Source: an uncultured Clostridium sp. (lineage in GTDB: Bacteria > Bacillota > Clostridia > TANB77 > CAG-508). Taken from it: a DNA stretch of 17,193 nt. The position numbers and the translations under genes are program-made. Numbering within the stretch: position 1 is the stretch's first letter; the number at the start of each line of letters is the position of its first letter. This document shows, piece after piece, positions 1-8,349 of this stretch. The stretch is taken from NCBI GenBank assembly GCA_946496115.1, contig CAMMFK010000026.1, positions 1 through 17,193 of the forward strand, given 5' to 3'. The notes under the pieces are model-generated. The model saw only the letters and a program-made list of their open reading frames with translations, was not told the origin of the DNA and did no database searches.

Positions 1-365
1 AATATTGAAGATATTAAAAATGTGACTGTTTCACTTGTCACCACTGAAATAGGTAATATTTCTCTAGGAAAATATACTTTTTTTATAATGTTTCCGTTTT
101 CTATCATTGTAAATGACGATCTATTTATTACAGTAGAAAAATAATTCCAAGGTATTAACCCACAAACCATAAATACTACATAGTTAGGTATATCGTTTTT
201 CATTATGAGTGGAAATATTATTGCATAAACTATAATCTGAAGTAATGGATTTACAAATGACCATAAGACTCCTAAAAAAGAGTTTTTATATTTACCACCT
301 ATGTCTTTTTTTATACTAGTTTTTAGCATTTCTCTATAATCATATAATTTTTTAAATACGTTCAT
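1..365 (-). CDS. ABC-2 type polysaccharide export permease (TagG/Wzm-like), N-terminal part, cut by window edge
   Basis: This is the membrane subunit of a polysaccharide or teichoic acid ABC exporter; it would form the channel that moves a lipid-linked glycan across the membrane. The first 121 codons are visible, starting at the ATG at 365-363 with AAAAGGAG just upstream. The protein begins MNVFKKLYDYREMLKTSIKKD, followed by GKYKNSFLGVLWSFVNPLLQ, the usual opening of ABC-2 permeases of this class: a cytoplasmic amphipathic segment and then the first membrane helix. A second hydrophobic stretch (NYVVFMVCGLIPWNYF) follows, then the conserved-looking KKVYFPREILPIS. It lies 78 bp downstream of the ATPase gene, so the two form a pair. 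The family call is firm; the exact substrate is not visible. Confidence 0.92.
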   Translation of the reverse strand, partial: MNVFKKLYDYREMLKTSIKKDIGGKYKNSFLGVLWSFVNPLLQIIVYAIIFPLIMKNDIPNYVVFMVCGLIPWNYFSTVINRSSFTMIENGNIIKKVYFPREILPISVVTSETVTFLISSI

Positions 366-443
366 TAGAAGCTCCTTTTGAGTTTTATTTTGTTTTTAAA
401 TTTATTAATTCTAATACTTTTTTATTATTTAAGTCTCTTGTTT

Positions 444-1187
444 TTAAGTTGTCTGTTTTAGGTATTCATCAATTACTTTATCAGTTTCTCCATCCATTTG
501 AACTACACCTTTATTTAGCCAAACTGCTCTGTCACAAAGCTCTCTTGCCGAGCTTAAACTATGTGTTACAAAGACCATTGTTTTTCCTTCTGTTTTAAGC
601 TCTTTCATCTTGTTCAAACACTTTTCTTGAAAGTGCTGATCTCCTACAGATAAAATTTCATCCACTAAAAGAATATCTGCATCCACATTTATTGCAACAG
701 AAAATGCTAGACGCATATACATACCAGATGAATAAGTTCTTACTGGATTATCTATATAGTTTCCAAGTTCTGAAAATTCAATAATTTGTTCAAGTCTTTT
801 ATCTATTTCTTTCTTTGTTAATCCAAATATAGAAGCATTAAAATATATATTTTCTCTACCTGAAAAGTCTGGATGAAAGCCTGCACCAAGTTCTAGTAGT
901 GAAGTTAATTTTCCATTTGTGGTTATTTTTCCTTTATTAGGGTAAATAATTTTAGTCATGAGTTTTAGCAATGTTGATTTTCCACTTCCATTAACGCCAA
1001 TTAGTGCTACTGCTTCACCATTTTTTATTGTTAAATTAATATCTTTCAAGACTTCTCTAGTTTCTTTTCTGTTTCTTTTCCAAAACAGTAATTTTTCCTT
1101 TAAACTATTTGCTTTATCTAAATATACATTAAATGTTTTATAAACATGTTCTACTATTATTCTGTCTTCATTATTATTTTTTTGCAT
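444..1187 (-). CDS. ABC transporter ATP-binding protein for polysaccharide/teichoic acid export (TagH/Wzt-like)
   Basis: This 247-residue ATPase should power the permease encoded next to it. Visible motifs are Walker A GVNGSGKST (about 64-72), the TagH/Wzt-type segment SLLELGAGFHPDFSGREN (97-113), the signature YSSGM (152-156), Walker B DILLVDE (171-177), the D-loop SVGD and the H-loop histidine in VTHS (about 209). The protein ends soon after the nucleotide-binding domain, so it lacks the C-terminal glycan-binding domain found on some Wzt proteins. The ATG is preceded by AAGGAAG at a 7-nt spacing. A strong promoter lies 110-140 bp upstream, so the exporter genes can be expressed apart from the glycosyltransferases. 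An export role for a surface glycan is well supported by context; teichoic acid versus another polymer cannot be decided. Confidence 0.93.
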   Translation of the reverse strand: MQKNNNEDRIIVEHVYKTFNVYLDKANSLKEKLLFWKRNRKETREVLKDINLTIKNGEAVALIGVNGSGKSTLLKLMTKIIYPNKGKITTNGKLTSLLELGAGFHPDFSGRENIYFNASIFGLTKKEIDKRLEQIIEFSELGNYIDNPVRTYSSGMYMRLAFSVAINVDADILLVDEILSVGDQHFQEKCLNKMKELKTEGKTMVFVTHSLSSARELCDRAVWLNKGVVQMDGETDKVIDEYLKQTT

Positions 1188-1297
1188 TTTAGTTCTTCCT
1201 TATTTTATATTTAGGTCTTTAAAGAGTTCCTATTACTCTTAATTTGCAATATTGTTCATGTTTTAGTATGTGAATTTTAATAAATTTTTCTACATAT

Positions 1298-1326
1298 ATA
1301 ATAATATAAAATCTACTTATTGTCAA
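1298..1326 (-). promoter_or_regulatory. Sigma-A type promoter in front of the ABC exporter genes
   Basis: On the minus strand there is a perfect -35 TTGACA (1326-1321), a 17-nt spacer and a -10 TATTAT (1303-1298). It sits 12 bp past the stop codon of the upstream glycosyltransferase gene. The predicted leader of about 100 nt contains a small hairpin with stem AAGAGT/ACTCTT at 1222-1227 and 1235-1240, followed by no T-run, so it is not a terminator. This is the best promoter match seen within the polysaccharide cluster. Confidence 0.7.
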
Positions 1327-1337
1327 AACACAACTAA

Positions 1338-2246
1338 TTATATCTTGTTTTTATCTTTGCTACTTTTAAACATTATTCTTGTTTTTATAGCTCCTGGTAT
1401 CCACATTATTGCCACAATTATTTTATTTATAACACCTGTAACATTTCTTATGGCACTTTCTCTTTCTGCCAAGATTGAAAACAAAATATAATGCTTATAA
1501 ATGTAAAGCCTTTTTTTGAGAGTAACTCCGCTTAAATCCATTTCTAATATTTCTTTAAAATATTCATAATATCCCAAAGGATTTTCTTTAAAAATTTTTG
1601 ATATGTTTTTAGTATATCCATCATCTTGATATCCGCCAATTATTATTGGTTCATTTATGCATATTATATCATATTCCAAATCCATTTGATGATACATTCT
1701 TGCTTCTGTAACAAACTTTTCATCAGCTTCTAATTTATGCATATATTTTTTTCGTATATTACTATTAAAAACCAACACTTTTTCTCCAGTAACATTCTCT
1801 CTAAAATACAAACTAAACATGTCACTTCTATGCAAATTTTCTGGAAATTTATTTCCCATATTATTTCCATTTTCATCATATCTTAAAAATGCCAACGCAT
1901 ATATTTCATTTGTAAGCTTGTCCGCATATTTTAGAATAGTATCAAATGCTCCTACTGTAAAATAATCGTCAGAATCACAATCTACAATTAGGTCGCCAGT
2001 TGCGTATTCGACCAAATTATTAATTGCAGCCATTTTGCCTTGATTTTCTTGATAATAATACTTTATATCAATTATATTTTGCTTAATAAAATTGGTTATA
2101 ATATATCTTGTTTTATCTGTTGAACCATCATCCATTACCAACCATTCTATATCTACATTTGAATTGTTATTTACTAATAAGCTTGTATATAATTTGTTTA
2201 AATTTTCTCCTCTATTATATGTCGCTGTAAGTATTGATATTTTCAT
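1338..2246 (-). CDS. Family 2 glycosyltransferase (GT-A fold)
   Basis: This 302-residue protein resembles GT2 enzymes, which transfer a sugar from a nucleotide-sugar donor to a growing glycan at the cytoplasmic face of the membrane. It opens MKISILTATYNRGENL, followed by the nucleotide-binding MDDGST (about 38-43) and the metal-binding DCDSDDY (89-95, the DxD-type motif). QENQGKMAAINN (66-77) is the usual segment between them. The C-terminal part has a hydrophobic stretch (IIVAIMWIPGAI) that may bind the membrane. Start ATG with AGGAGA at good spacing. It is the last glycosyltransferase before the exporter genes. Sugar and linkage cannot be read from sequence. Confidence 0.88.
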   Translation of the reverse strand: MKISILTATYNRGENLNKLYTSLLVNNNSNVDIEWLVMDDGSTDKTRYIITNFIKQNIIDIKYYYQENQGKMAAINNLVEYATGDLIVDCDSDDYFTVGAFDTILKYADKLTNEIYALAFLRYDENGNNMGNKFPENLHRSDMFSLYFRENVTGEKVLVFNSNIRKKYMHKLEADEKFVTEARMYHQMDLEYDIICINEPIIIGGYQDDGYTKNISKIFKENPLGYYEYFKEILEMDLSGVTLKKRLYIYKHYILFSILAERESAIRNVTGVINKIIVAIMWIPGAIKTRIMFKSSKDKNKI

Positions 2247-2289
2247 AATTTCTCCTAAATTTCTTTTATATACTTCTAATTTTATTATT

Positions 2290-3438
2290 TTAAAGTATAT
2301 TTTTTATTTTTCTTATGATTTTTTCTTGCACTTCTTCATTTAATTTTTGTAGCTTGCTATAATATTCTTCTGAATTGTTACTTTTATCTTTTAAGTTGTC
2401 CAAATATTTAATATTATCACTTTTTAGTTCCTTTTCTAATCCTTTAACTATTCCATCAAAATTGTTTTCTAATATTATGGATTTGTCATATCCGTTAGCA
2501 CATTCTGTAGCCGCCGTATTTGTCAAAATAATAGGTTTATTTAAGATCTTTGCTTCTTCTAATACCATACCATAGCCTTCATAATATGAAAGTAAACAGA
2601 AATAATCACAAAACTTAATATACGGATATGGATTTTCTTTTTGACCTAACAATATAAATCTATCTGTTAGTCCTTGTTCATCAATTTGTTTTTGTAAATT
2701 GTATCTTTGTGGTCCATCACCTACTATATATATTTTTGTATGTATACCATCTTGCTCTAGTCTTGCCTGTACTTTAATAAATCTATCCAAAGCCTTTTGT
2801 TCAACTAACCTGCATACGGTAAGTAAGTTTATTTCTTTAGCATCATATGGTAAATCAGTTTTTTCTTCCGCCTTTTGTAATACTTTTTTATAATCTATAT
2901 AATTTCTTATTATCTCTTCTTTATCTTCAGTAGCCCATTTATATTCTTTATTAAAATCTTTTTTATTTTCTTCACTCACAAAAACTAATTTATTATATTT
3001 TTTGTATGATATGCCATCTAAAATCTTTTTTATTTTAGATTTTATTCCATTACCATATACTTTTGAAATATCATTATGTATCCAAGCTATTTTATTAATT
3101 TTAGATTGTACCGCAAATAACCTTGTAACCGGACCTTCTAAAAAGGCTATTTGTGTGTCAAATCCTTTTTTCATTATAGCTTCATGAATTCTTTTTTTAT
3201 AAAATAGCAATTTTAACGAGGCTTTAAGTTTTTCAATTTTTGTTAATTCTTTAAAAGGTTTTCGATATAAAGCTATTTTTTTTATATTGGTGTTTAGCTC
3301 TTTTTTTAGTTCACCACCATCATAAATTGTAAAAATAGTCACATTATATTCTTCTGATAGTCTATTTGCTAAATCTACTAAAACTCTTTCTGCTCCACCA
3401 ATTGTTAGGCTTGTTATACCAATTATTATGTTTTTCAA
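2290..3438 (-). CDS. Family 4 glycosyltransferase (GT-B fold)
   Basis: This 382-residue protein is a retaining GT4-type glycosyltransferase. The N-terminal domain has the typical GGAERVLVDLANRL (14-27). The C-terminal nucleotide-sugar domain has LLTVCRLVEQKALDRFI (205-221), YIVGDGPQ (237-244) and the EX7E pair E287 and E295 in YYEGYGMVLEEA. The start is a TTG (3438-3436), chosen because AGAGGTGA lies 5-7 nt upstream and no better in-frame ATG fits the family N-terminus. The segment NPYPYIKFCDYF (269-280) closely matches NPYPYFKLSDCF in the GT4 encoded at 7069-8229, so the two are probably paralogues using related donors or acceptors. Only 24 bp separate it from the polytopic protein gene upstream. 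Confidence 0.9.
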   Translation of the reverse strand: MKNIIIGITSLTIGGAERVLVDLANRLSEEYNVTIFTIYDGGELKKELNTNIKKIALYRKPFKELTKIEKLKASLKLLFYKKRIHEAIMKKGFDTQIAFLEGPVTRLFAVQSKINKIAWIHNDISKVYGNGIKSKIKKILDGISYKKYNKLVFVSEENKKDFNKEYKWATEDKEEIIRNYIDYKKVLQKAEEKTDLPYDAKEINLLTVCRLVEQKALDRFIKVQARLEQDGIHTKIYIVGDGPQRYNLQKQIDEQGLTDRFILLGQKENPYPYIKFCDYFCLLSYYEGYGMVLEEAKILNKPIILTNTAATECANGYDKSIILENNFDGIVKGLEKELKSDNIKYLDNLKDKSNNSEEYYSKLQKLNEEVQEKIIRKIKNIL

Positions 3439-3462
3439 ATTATCACCTCTTTACGTCTATTT

Positions 3463-4896
3463 TTATTTCAATATATTTTCCTCTTTAATCGTTTCTTGAT
3501 GCAAATTAAAGCATATCATAATTGCTACTACAGAAATTACTGCAATTAGCGATGAATTAAAGAATATGTATCCAGATAAATATGATAATGCAAATATTAG
3601 TCCTAAAGCTGCTACAGACATTAAATATTCTGAATTCATTTTTTGTTTGTTTTTTATTTTCTTTATAATGTCTATTATTGAATATATAAGTATTGCTAGA
3701 ACTGGACCTGCATATAGTATAAAACCTACAATTCCAAAATTAAATAACAAGCTTACCAATTCATTTTCCATAACCATTTCTCTGAAATTTGTTTCATACC
3801 CATTTCCAAATATTATGCCTATTATACTTTTCTGCTCTAATATTAAATAAAAATTATAGACTAATTGCAATGTTCTAGTATCATTTCCCGCTATATTATG
3901 CTCATTTGCATAGTCGTTTAATTTAAGAACTGCTTGTTTTTGTGCTTCTGACATAAATCCTTCTTCAATTGTTCCATCTAATATACTATTTTTTATTCTT
4001 AGCATATCTCCTGTCATATGTCCTACCATACCAGTAGATTCATCTATAATTGTATATTGAGATTCATTCATTTGATTTCTTCTTATTAAAGTATTTGAGC
4101 CCACTAGTCCCACGGTAATTATGGCTATTGCAAGTATTATAAATCCAACAATTACAATTTTGTTTTTGCTGAAAACAACTTCAATGGCAATAAATACTCC
4201 AACTGCTATAAAAAAGCCAAATAAGCCAACTCTTGTTCCTATTAGTGCTACTAGATATATTCCAGTTAATAGTAATACAATAATTGATGGAATTCTGTAT
4301 TTTTTATTTTTTACCAGAGGTAATATTAAAAATGTTGAAACACAAAGTATTGCACTTAAACTATTACCAGATTCTATCCAACCTTTGTAGCCTATTTTTT
4401 CGCCTGTATATGTGTATGATGAAGTGCCTGTAAGTATAGCAATATATATACTTACAATGTAAATTGCACACATAATTAAAATAGCTATTCTAAGATTTTG
4501 AATTTTTGTTTTTTCCCTGTTTTCTTTAATAAAAATATAGTAAAACACCACTAAATTAAATACTAAAAAAGTATAATTCATTACATATTGAAACTCATTT
4601 AATATGCCACCATACGATGCTCCTGTAAGAAATCCTTTTGTTACATATAAGTGAATTCCTGCATATGAAATGTATAGAACTGTAATTCCTGCTAATATCA
4701 ACTTGTGCTTTTTGTTTACTTTTATAAATATGTATATAGCAAGTAAAACTGGTATAATTGGCCTTATAAAAGTTGATATTGATATATTTGTTTCATATGC
4801 ATTTCTAAATAAAAAACTTCCTATATCTAATAGTGGGCAAATAATTATATAAAAATATACAATATGTTCAATTCTAATCTTCTTTAATTTGTTCAT
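3463..4896 (-). CDS. Polytopic membrane protein of the O-antigen polymerase/ligase (Wzy_C) type
   Basis: This 477-residue protein is almost entirely membrane helices: roughly nine in the N-terminal 270 residues and three near the C-terminus. Between them is a large hydrophilic loop (about 275-385) that ends in IIGIIFGNGYETNF and then ELVSLLFNFGIVGFILYAGP, the arrangement typical of the O-antigen ligase/polymerase superfamily. Such proteins act on the outer face of the membrane, joining lipid-linked glycans to each other or to an acceptor. Start ATG with AAAGGA at 7 nt. It sits in the middle of the glycosyltransferase genes. Sequence alone does not separate polymerase from ligase, and the presence of an ABC exporter downstream makes a simple Wzx/Wzy role uncertain. 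Confidence 0.82.
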   Translation of the reverse strand: MNKLKKIRIEHIVYFYIIICPLLDIGSFLFRNAYETNISISTFIRPIIPVLLAIYIFIKVNKKHKLILAGITVLYISYAGIHLYVTKGFLTGASYGGILNEFQYVMNYTFLVFNLVVFYYIFIKENREKTKIQNLRIAILIMCAIYIVSIYIAILTGTSSYTYTGEKIGYKGWIESGNSLSAILCVSTFLILPLVKNKKYRIPSIIVLLLTGIYLVALIGTRVGLFGFFIAVGVFIAIEVVFSKNKIVIVGFIILAIAIITVGLVGSNTLIRRNQMNESQYTIIDESTGMVGHMTGDMLRIKNSILDGTIEEGFMSEAQKQAVLKLNDYANEHNIAGNDTRTLQLVYNFYLILEQKSIIGIIFGNGYETNFREMVMENELVSLLFNFGIVGFILYAGPVLAILIYSIIDIIKKIKNKQKMNSEYLMSVAALGLIFALSYLSGYIFFNSSLIAVISVVAIMICFNLHQETIKEENILK

Positions 4897-4962
4897 TTTA
4901 CATTCCTTTAATATCTCTTACATTTTTTCTTATCATAATCATATTTATTTTTTATATATTTG

Positions 4963-5922
4963 TTATCTCCAAACTATTCTTAACACTTTTGTATAAATCT
5001 TAAAAGTTGTATTATTCATTGTTTTCATAAAAATGCCATTTACTGTATTATTTTTCTTAAGTAGTTCATTTTTCTTCCAATTAGGAAATTTACCGTTTAA
5101 ATTTTGCCAAGTTTCTGTAAGCAACAATTCTCTTGTTACTTTATCTGGTATTTGAATCATTCTTTTTAATGAACTACAAAGTAATATTCTTGCACATGTA
5201 TATTCTATATGTTTTTCATATTCATTATATAAACCTATCTTTTTGTAATATTCTATAACATCATCTAATACTCTAAATATTTGTCTAGTTTTTGAATCTT
5301 GTTTGTTGACAATAGAGTTCTCTCTTTGTACATAGTATATAAGTGGCTCTTCTACAAACGCAAAACTGTTTATATATGGAATTAGCTTGTAAAAGAACTC
5401 TATATCTTCATAATTAAGCCCCATTGGAAATTCTAATTTATTATCTATTATAATTTCTCTTTTTATAAGCTTGTTCCATGCGACTACTCTAGCTTTTTCA
5501 AACATTTCTTTCTTATCTTTATATCTATAACCAGTATCTATTTTTTGACGGTCAGGATATTGCCATATAAAGTCACATTCCACATAGTCACTATTTTTTT
5601 CTTTTGCTTTTTCATACATTTTTTTATATGTATTTCTATCAACATAATCGTCCGAATCTAAGAAAGCTATGTATTCACCAGTCGCATATATTAAGCCAAA
5701 ATTCCTTGCACTAGATAGTCCTCCGTTTTCTTTAGTAACATAAATTATGTTATTGTAATTTCTTTTAAATTGTTTAATTATTTGTTCTGAGCCATCTTGC
5801 GATCCATCATTTACCACTATAATTTGCAAATCATCTAATGTTTGATTTATTAATGAAGTCAAACATCTTGTTATATATTTTTCAACATTATAAACAGGAA
5901 CTATAACACTAACTTTTGGCAT
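4963..5922 (-). CDS. Family 2 glycosyltransferase (EpsJ-like, GT-A fold)
   Basis: This 319-residue protein has a textbook GT2 N-terminus: MPKVSVIVPVYNVEKYITRC, VVNDGSQDGS (36-45), ENGGLSSARNFGL (65-77) and the metal-binding LDSDDYVD (88-95). Further on, NYEDIEFFYKL resembles the catalytic-base region of EpsJ-type enzymes. It should add one sugar to a lipid-linked glycan in the cytoplasm. The only start that preserves the family N-terminus is the ATG at 5922-5920, but there is no Shine-Dalgarno next to it. The nearest, AAGGAG, is 32 nt upstream with a hairpin between. An in-frame TAA lies upstream of this ATG, so the start cannot be earlier. Donor sugar unknown. Confidence 0.9.
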   Translation of the reverse strand: MPKVSVIVPVYNVEKYITRCLTSLINQTLDDLQIIVVNDGSQDGSEQIIKQFKRNYNNIIYVTKENGGLSSARNFGLIYATGEYIAFLDSDDYVDRNTYKKMYEKAKEKNSDYVECDFIWQYPDRQKIDTGYRYKDKKEMFEKARVVAWNKLIKREIIIDNKLEFPMGLNYEDIEFFYKLIPYINSFAFVEEPLIYYVQRENSIVNKQDSKTRQIFRVLDDVIEYYKKIGLYNEYEKHIEYTCARILLCSSLKRMIQIPDKVTRELLLTETWQNLNGKFPNWKKNELLKKNNTVNGIFMKTMNNTTFKIYTKVLRIVWR

Positions 5923-5960
5923 ATTATTATCATGACAGTTTTAAATGTCATGTTCTCCTT
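5923..5960 (-). promoter_or_regulatory. Hairpin between a distant Shine-Dalgarno and the GT2 start codon, with a possible 16-codon overlapping ORF
   Basis: In the transcript, AAGGAG (5960-5955) is followed by CATGACA (5952-5946), an 8-nt loop and TGTCATG (5937-5931), then 8 nt to the ATG at 5922. Folding the 7-bp stem would leave about 10 nt between the Shine-Dalgarno and the start codon, a workable distance. A 16-codon ORF (5951-5901, ATG 3 nt after AAGGAG) overlaps the start in another frame. The repeat and spacing are seen directly; the effect on translation is inferred. Confidence 0.5.
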
Positions 5961-6029
5961 TCTCTTAATTAATCTGGTATTTTAAAAGTTTTTATTATTC
6001 AAGCAAAAACCCAATATATAAAGTAATTT

Positions 6030-7016
6030 TTATTTAGCATACCATTTTATATTAATAAATAGTAGTATTCGTTTTATTAATTGCTTAAGATTTCTAATTT
6101 TTATATTTTTATAAATTTTTCTTTTTTTAAGTTCTCCTATATACCAATTTTGCTCTTTGCCATCAAATTCTTTTACTTTAAGTAATATAGAATTTGTGCA
6201 ATAAATGCGTACATTTTCTTTTGTTATTTTACTTAAATTGTAGTTTTCTATTGTACTTAAGATGTTATCATAATGATATAGTACATCCTTAGCTTTTTTT
6301 ATAGTTTTTTCTATATTTTTTTCCCTCATAATGCTTCCATCGGTTTGAACATAGTAATAAACATATTGATCAAGCGAAACTACTTTATTTGCCTTAAGAA
6401 TCATTAAAGGTAATAGTCCAAAATCTTCATGATATCTTCCTACTTCAAAGCTAAAATTGTTTTCCATAAAAAAGCTCTTTTTAATTATATAAGACCATAA
6501 TGTATCTAAATATTTATCTGTAAAACACAATTTATTAAAAGCCTCTTCACCTGTTGTAACGCCAAATGTAGCACCTTGTATTTTTTGCTCTGACACATTT
6601 TGTAAATTATTTTCAGAACTTTTTTGTGCATTAAAATTCAAAGTATTTTTATTAAATTCATTTATAATAATTCCTTTTCTTTTGATTATATCAATACCTT
6701 GAGCTATGTATTTGTCTATATTTTCAAAGTAATTCCTACTTACATAGTCATCGCTATCTATAAAAGTTATATAATCACCTTTTGCCTTTTCAATTCCAAA
6801 ATTTCTTGAATCTGCAACACCAGAATTTTCTTTTGAAAAATATTTAATTTTGTCTGTTGCAAAAAGTTGAGCAATTTCTTCTGTTTTATCTGTAGAGCCA
6901 TCGTTTATAAGCAGAATTTCATAATCTTGATAGTCTGTATCTAATATTGAATTTAAACATCTTTCAATTGTCTTTTCAGCATTATATGCTGTTATGATAA
7001 CACTAACTTTAGGCAT
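6030..7016 (-). CDS. Family 2 glycosyltransferase (GT-A fold)
   Basis: This 328-residue GT2 enzyme starts MPKVSVIITAYNAEKTIERC and carries LINDGSTDKT (36-45), ENSGVADSRNFGI (63-75) and the DxD-type IDSDDYVS (86-93). Further along, GRYHEDFGLLPLMI holds the acidic ED pair expected near the active site. The reading frame also has a GTG one codon earlier, but the ATG at 7016-7014 is preferred because AAAGGA lies 8 nt upstream. The N-terminus is close to that of the next GT2 gene downstream (4963-5922), so the two may be old duplicates. It is second in the polysaccharide gene order, 52 bp after the first GT4. Its sugar specificity cannot be read. Confidence 0.9.
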   Translation of the reverse strand: MPKVSVIITAYNAEKTIERCLNSILDTDYQDYEILLINDGSTDKTEEIAQLFATDKIKYFSKENSGVADSRNFGIEKAKGDYITFIDSDDYVSRNYFENIDKYIAQGIDIIKRKGIIINEFNKNTLNFNAQKSSENNLQNVSEQKIQGATFGVTTGEEAFNKLCFTDKYLDTLWSYIIKKSFFMENNFSFEVGRYHEDFGLLPLMILKANKVVSLDQYVYYYVQTDGSIMREKNIEKTIKKAKDVLYHYDNILSTIENYNLSKITKENVRIYCTNSILLKVKEFDGKEQNWYIGELKKRKIYKNIKIRNLKQLIKRILLFINIKWYAK

Positions 7017-7068
7017 CACATAATTCCTTTCGTATATTTTGTTGTGCTTGCGGTCTTAATTGTAAACT

Positions 7069-8229
7069 CTAATTTTCTATTATCTGTTTAACCTTTTGAG
7101 TAATCTCCTCGTTAAACTTTTCTGGATCAAATTTAGTAGAAGTTATTCCTTTTTCTAAAACCTGTTTCATTCCTTTATATACACCCTTTTCAGAGTTTTC
7201 CACAACTTGTCCATATATACCATCAATGTCTTTTTTGCTATCAGAAACATTGGTAGTCAAAATAGGTAATCCAAGAATTTGAGCCTCTACAAAAACTACT
7301 GGGTAACCTTCAAATTGTGATGAAAGTATGAAGCAATCACTTAATTTAAAATATGGATATGGGTTCTTTTTTGCTCCCAACATTATTATATTGTTCAAAT
7401 TTTTTTCTTTAATCAAATTTTGATAATCTTTGGTATTTGTACCTTTGCCAATCAAAAGCACTTTAAAATCAAATCCTTGTTTATTTAATTTTTCAGTAGC
7501 TTCTATTATTCTTGAAATTTTCTTTTGTTTTTCATCATGTCTACCTACATTTATAAAAATAGGTATTTTATTTTTGGCTAAGCTATTGCTACTATTTAGG
7601 ACTTTTTTATCTTCTTTTGTAATATTTTTGTAGCCTTTGCCAAATATTTTTTCTAAATCTTCATCTGGTATTTTTTCATTTGAAAGTTTTTGTATTCTTT
7701 CATAATTTATTAAATTATTGCATACCAATGTGTTTTTTATTAATTCTGGAAATTGTGCAATAAAAACTTTTTTATCAAGTTCAGACACAAAAACTATTTT
7801 TTTAAAATTTTGAATTTTTAAAGTTTTAAAAAACTTTCTATATTGCCCAATATTGTTATCATAAAAATTCATGTAATTATTATGAATCCATATAGCATTG
7901 TTTTGGCTAGCAGTTCTTGCTACAAATGAGGCGGGCATACTATATGTAGCAAAATTTGCTGAAAAGTCATATTTATTTTTATATTTTAATTTAAATATGA
8001 ATTGTTTTATAAAACTTATTGCTTTTCGCACAAAGTTAAATTTTATACTGCTTGGAGTGTATGTTATAATTTTAATTTCTTTTGGTAAATCTTCCAAAAA
8101 CATTCCTTGTTTTTTTTCTAAAACTAAAGTAATATCATAATCTTTTACTAAGTATTTGAGTAATGTAACTAATGCTGTTTCTATTCCTCCAACATCTAAT
8201 GAGTATGCTGAAAAGAGTATTTTTTTCAT
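7069..8229 (-). CDS. Family 4 glycosyltransferase (GT-B fold), first gene of the polysaccharide cluster
   Basis: This 386-residue protein is a GT4-type glycosyltransferase. The N-terminal domain shows FSAYSLDVGGIETALVTLL (6-24). The C-terminal domain shows FINVGRHDEKQKK (225-237), LLIGKGTN (258-265) and the EX7E pair E307 and E315 in FEGYPVVFVEA. A Lys-rich stretch at about 187-222 has no counterpart in the GT4 encoded at 2290-3438, which otherwise aligns well around NPYPYFK. Start ATG with GGAGGA at 4 nt. It is the first gene after the pheT terminator, so it probably has its own promoter, but I find only weak matches in the 50 bp between them. It may start or extend the glycan repeat; the sugar is unknown. 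Confidence 0.9.
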   Translation of the reverse strand: MKKILFSAYSLDVGGIETALVTLLKYLVKDYDITLVLEKKQGMFLEDLPKEIKIITYTPSSIKFNFVRKAISFIKQFIFKLKYKNKYDFSANFATYSMPASFVARTASQNNAIWIHNNYMNFYDNNIGQYRKFFKTLKIQNFKKIVFVSELDKKVFIAQFPELIKNTLVCNNLINYERIQKLSNEKIPDEDLEKIFGKGYKNITKEDKKVLNSSNSLAKNKIPIFINVGRHDEKQKKISRIIEATEKLNKQGFDFKVLLIGKGTNTKDYQNLIKEKNLNNIIMLGAKKNPYPYFKLSDCFILSSQFEGYPVVFVEAQILGLPILTTNVSDSKKDIDGIYGQVVENSEKGVYKGMKQVLEKGITSTKFDPEKFNEEITQKVKQIIEN

Positions 8230-8274
8230 TTAATCCTCCAAAACTTTGTTTTTTCATATATTATCAAAAAATGC

Positions 8275-8315
8275 AAAAAAATACAAGTATTTCATGGAAA
8301 AATGAATTACTTGTA
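8275..8315 (-). terminator. Intrinsic terminator after pheT
   Basis: A 14-bp stem (8315-8302 with 8295-8282, one mismatch) closes a 6-nt loop and is followed on the minus strand by seven T residues (8281-8275). It ends the pheS-pheT transcript and separates it from the polysaccharide genes. The stem is AT-rich but long. On the plus strand it is followed by CTTTATTTTT, so weak bidirectional action is possible, though no plus-strand gene is seen upstream of it. Confidence 0.78.
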
Positions 8316-8349
8316 CTTTATTTTTATAAATACAAAATTTGTTTGTATG

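Noticed and set aside
1270..1491. 73-codon plus-strand open frame that reads like a small membrane protein
   Set aside because: Most of it is opposite the end of the GT2 gene and the rest overlaps the exporter promoter; hydrophobic look is expected from AT-rich antisense sequence.
5901..5951. 16-codon minus-strand ORF as an independent leader peptide gene
   Set aside because: The Shine-Dalgarno is only 3 nt from its ATG and the peptide has no run of codons suggesting attenuation; kept only as an alternative in the GT2 start finding.
8260..8286. Promoter for the glycosyltransferase genes (TTGTAT and GATAAT)
   Set aside because: The spacer is 15 nt and the -35 matches poorly; it overlaps the terminator T-run, so it is not supported well enough to list.
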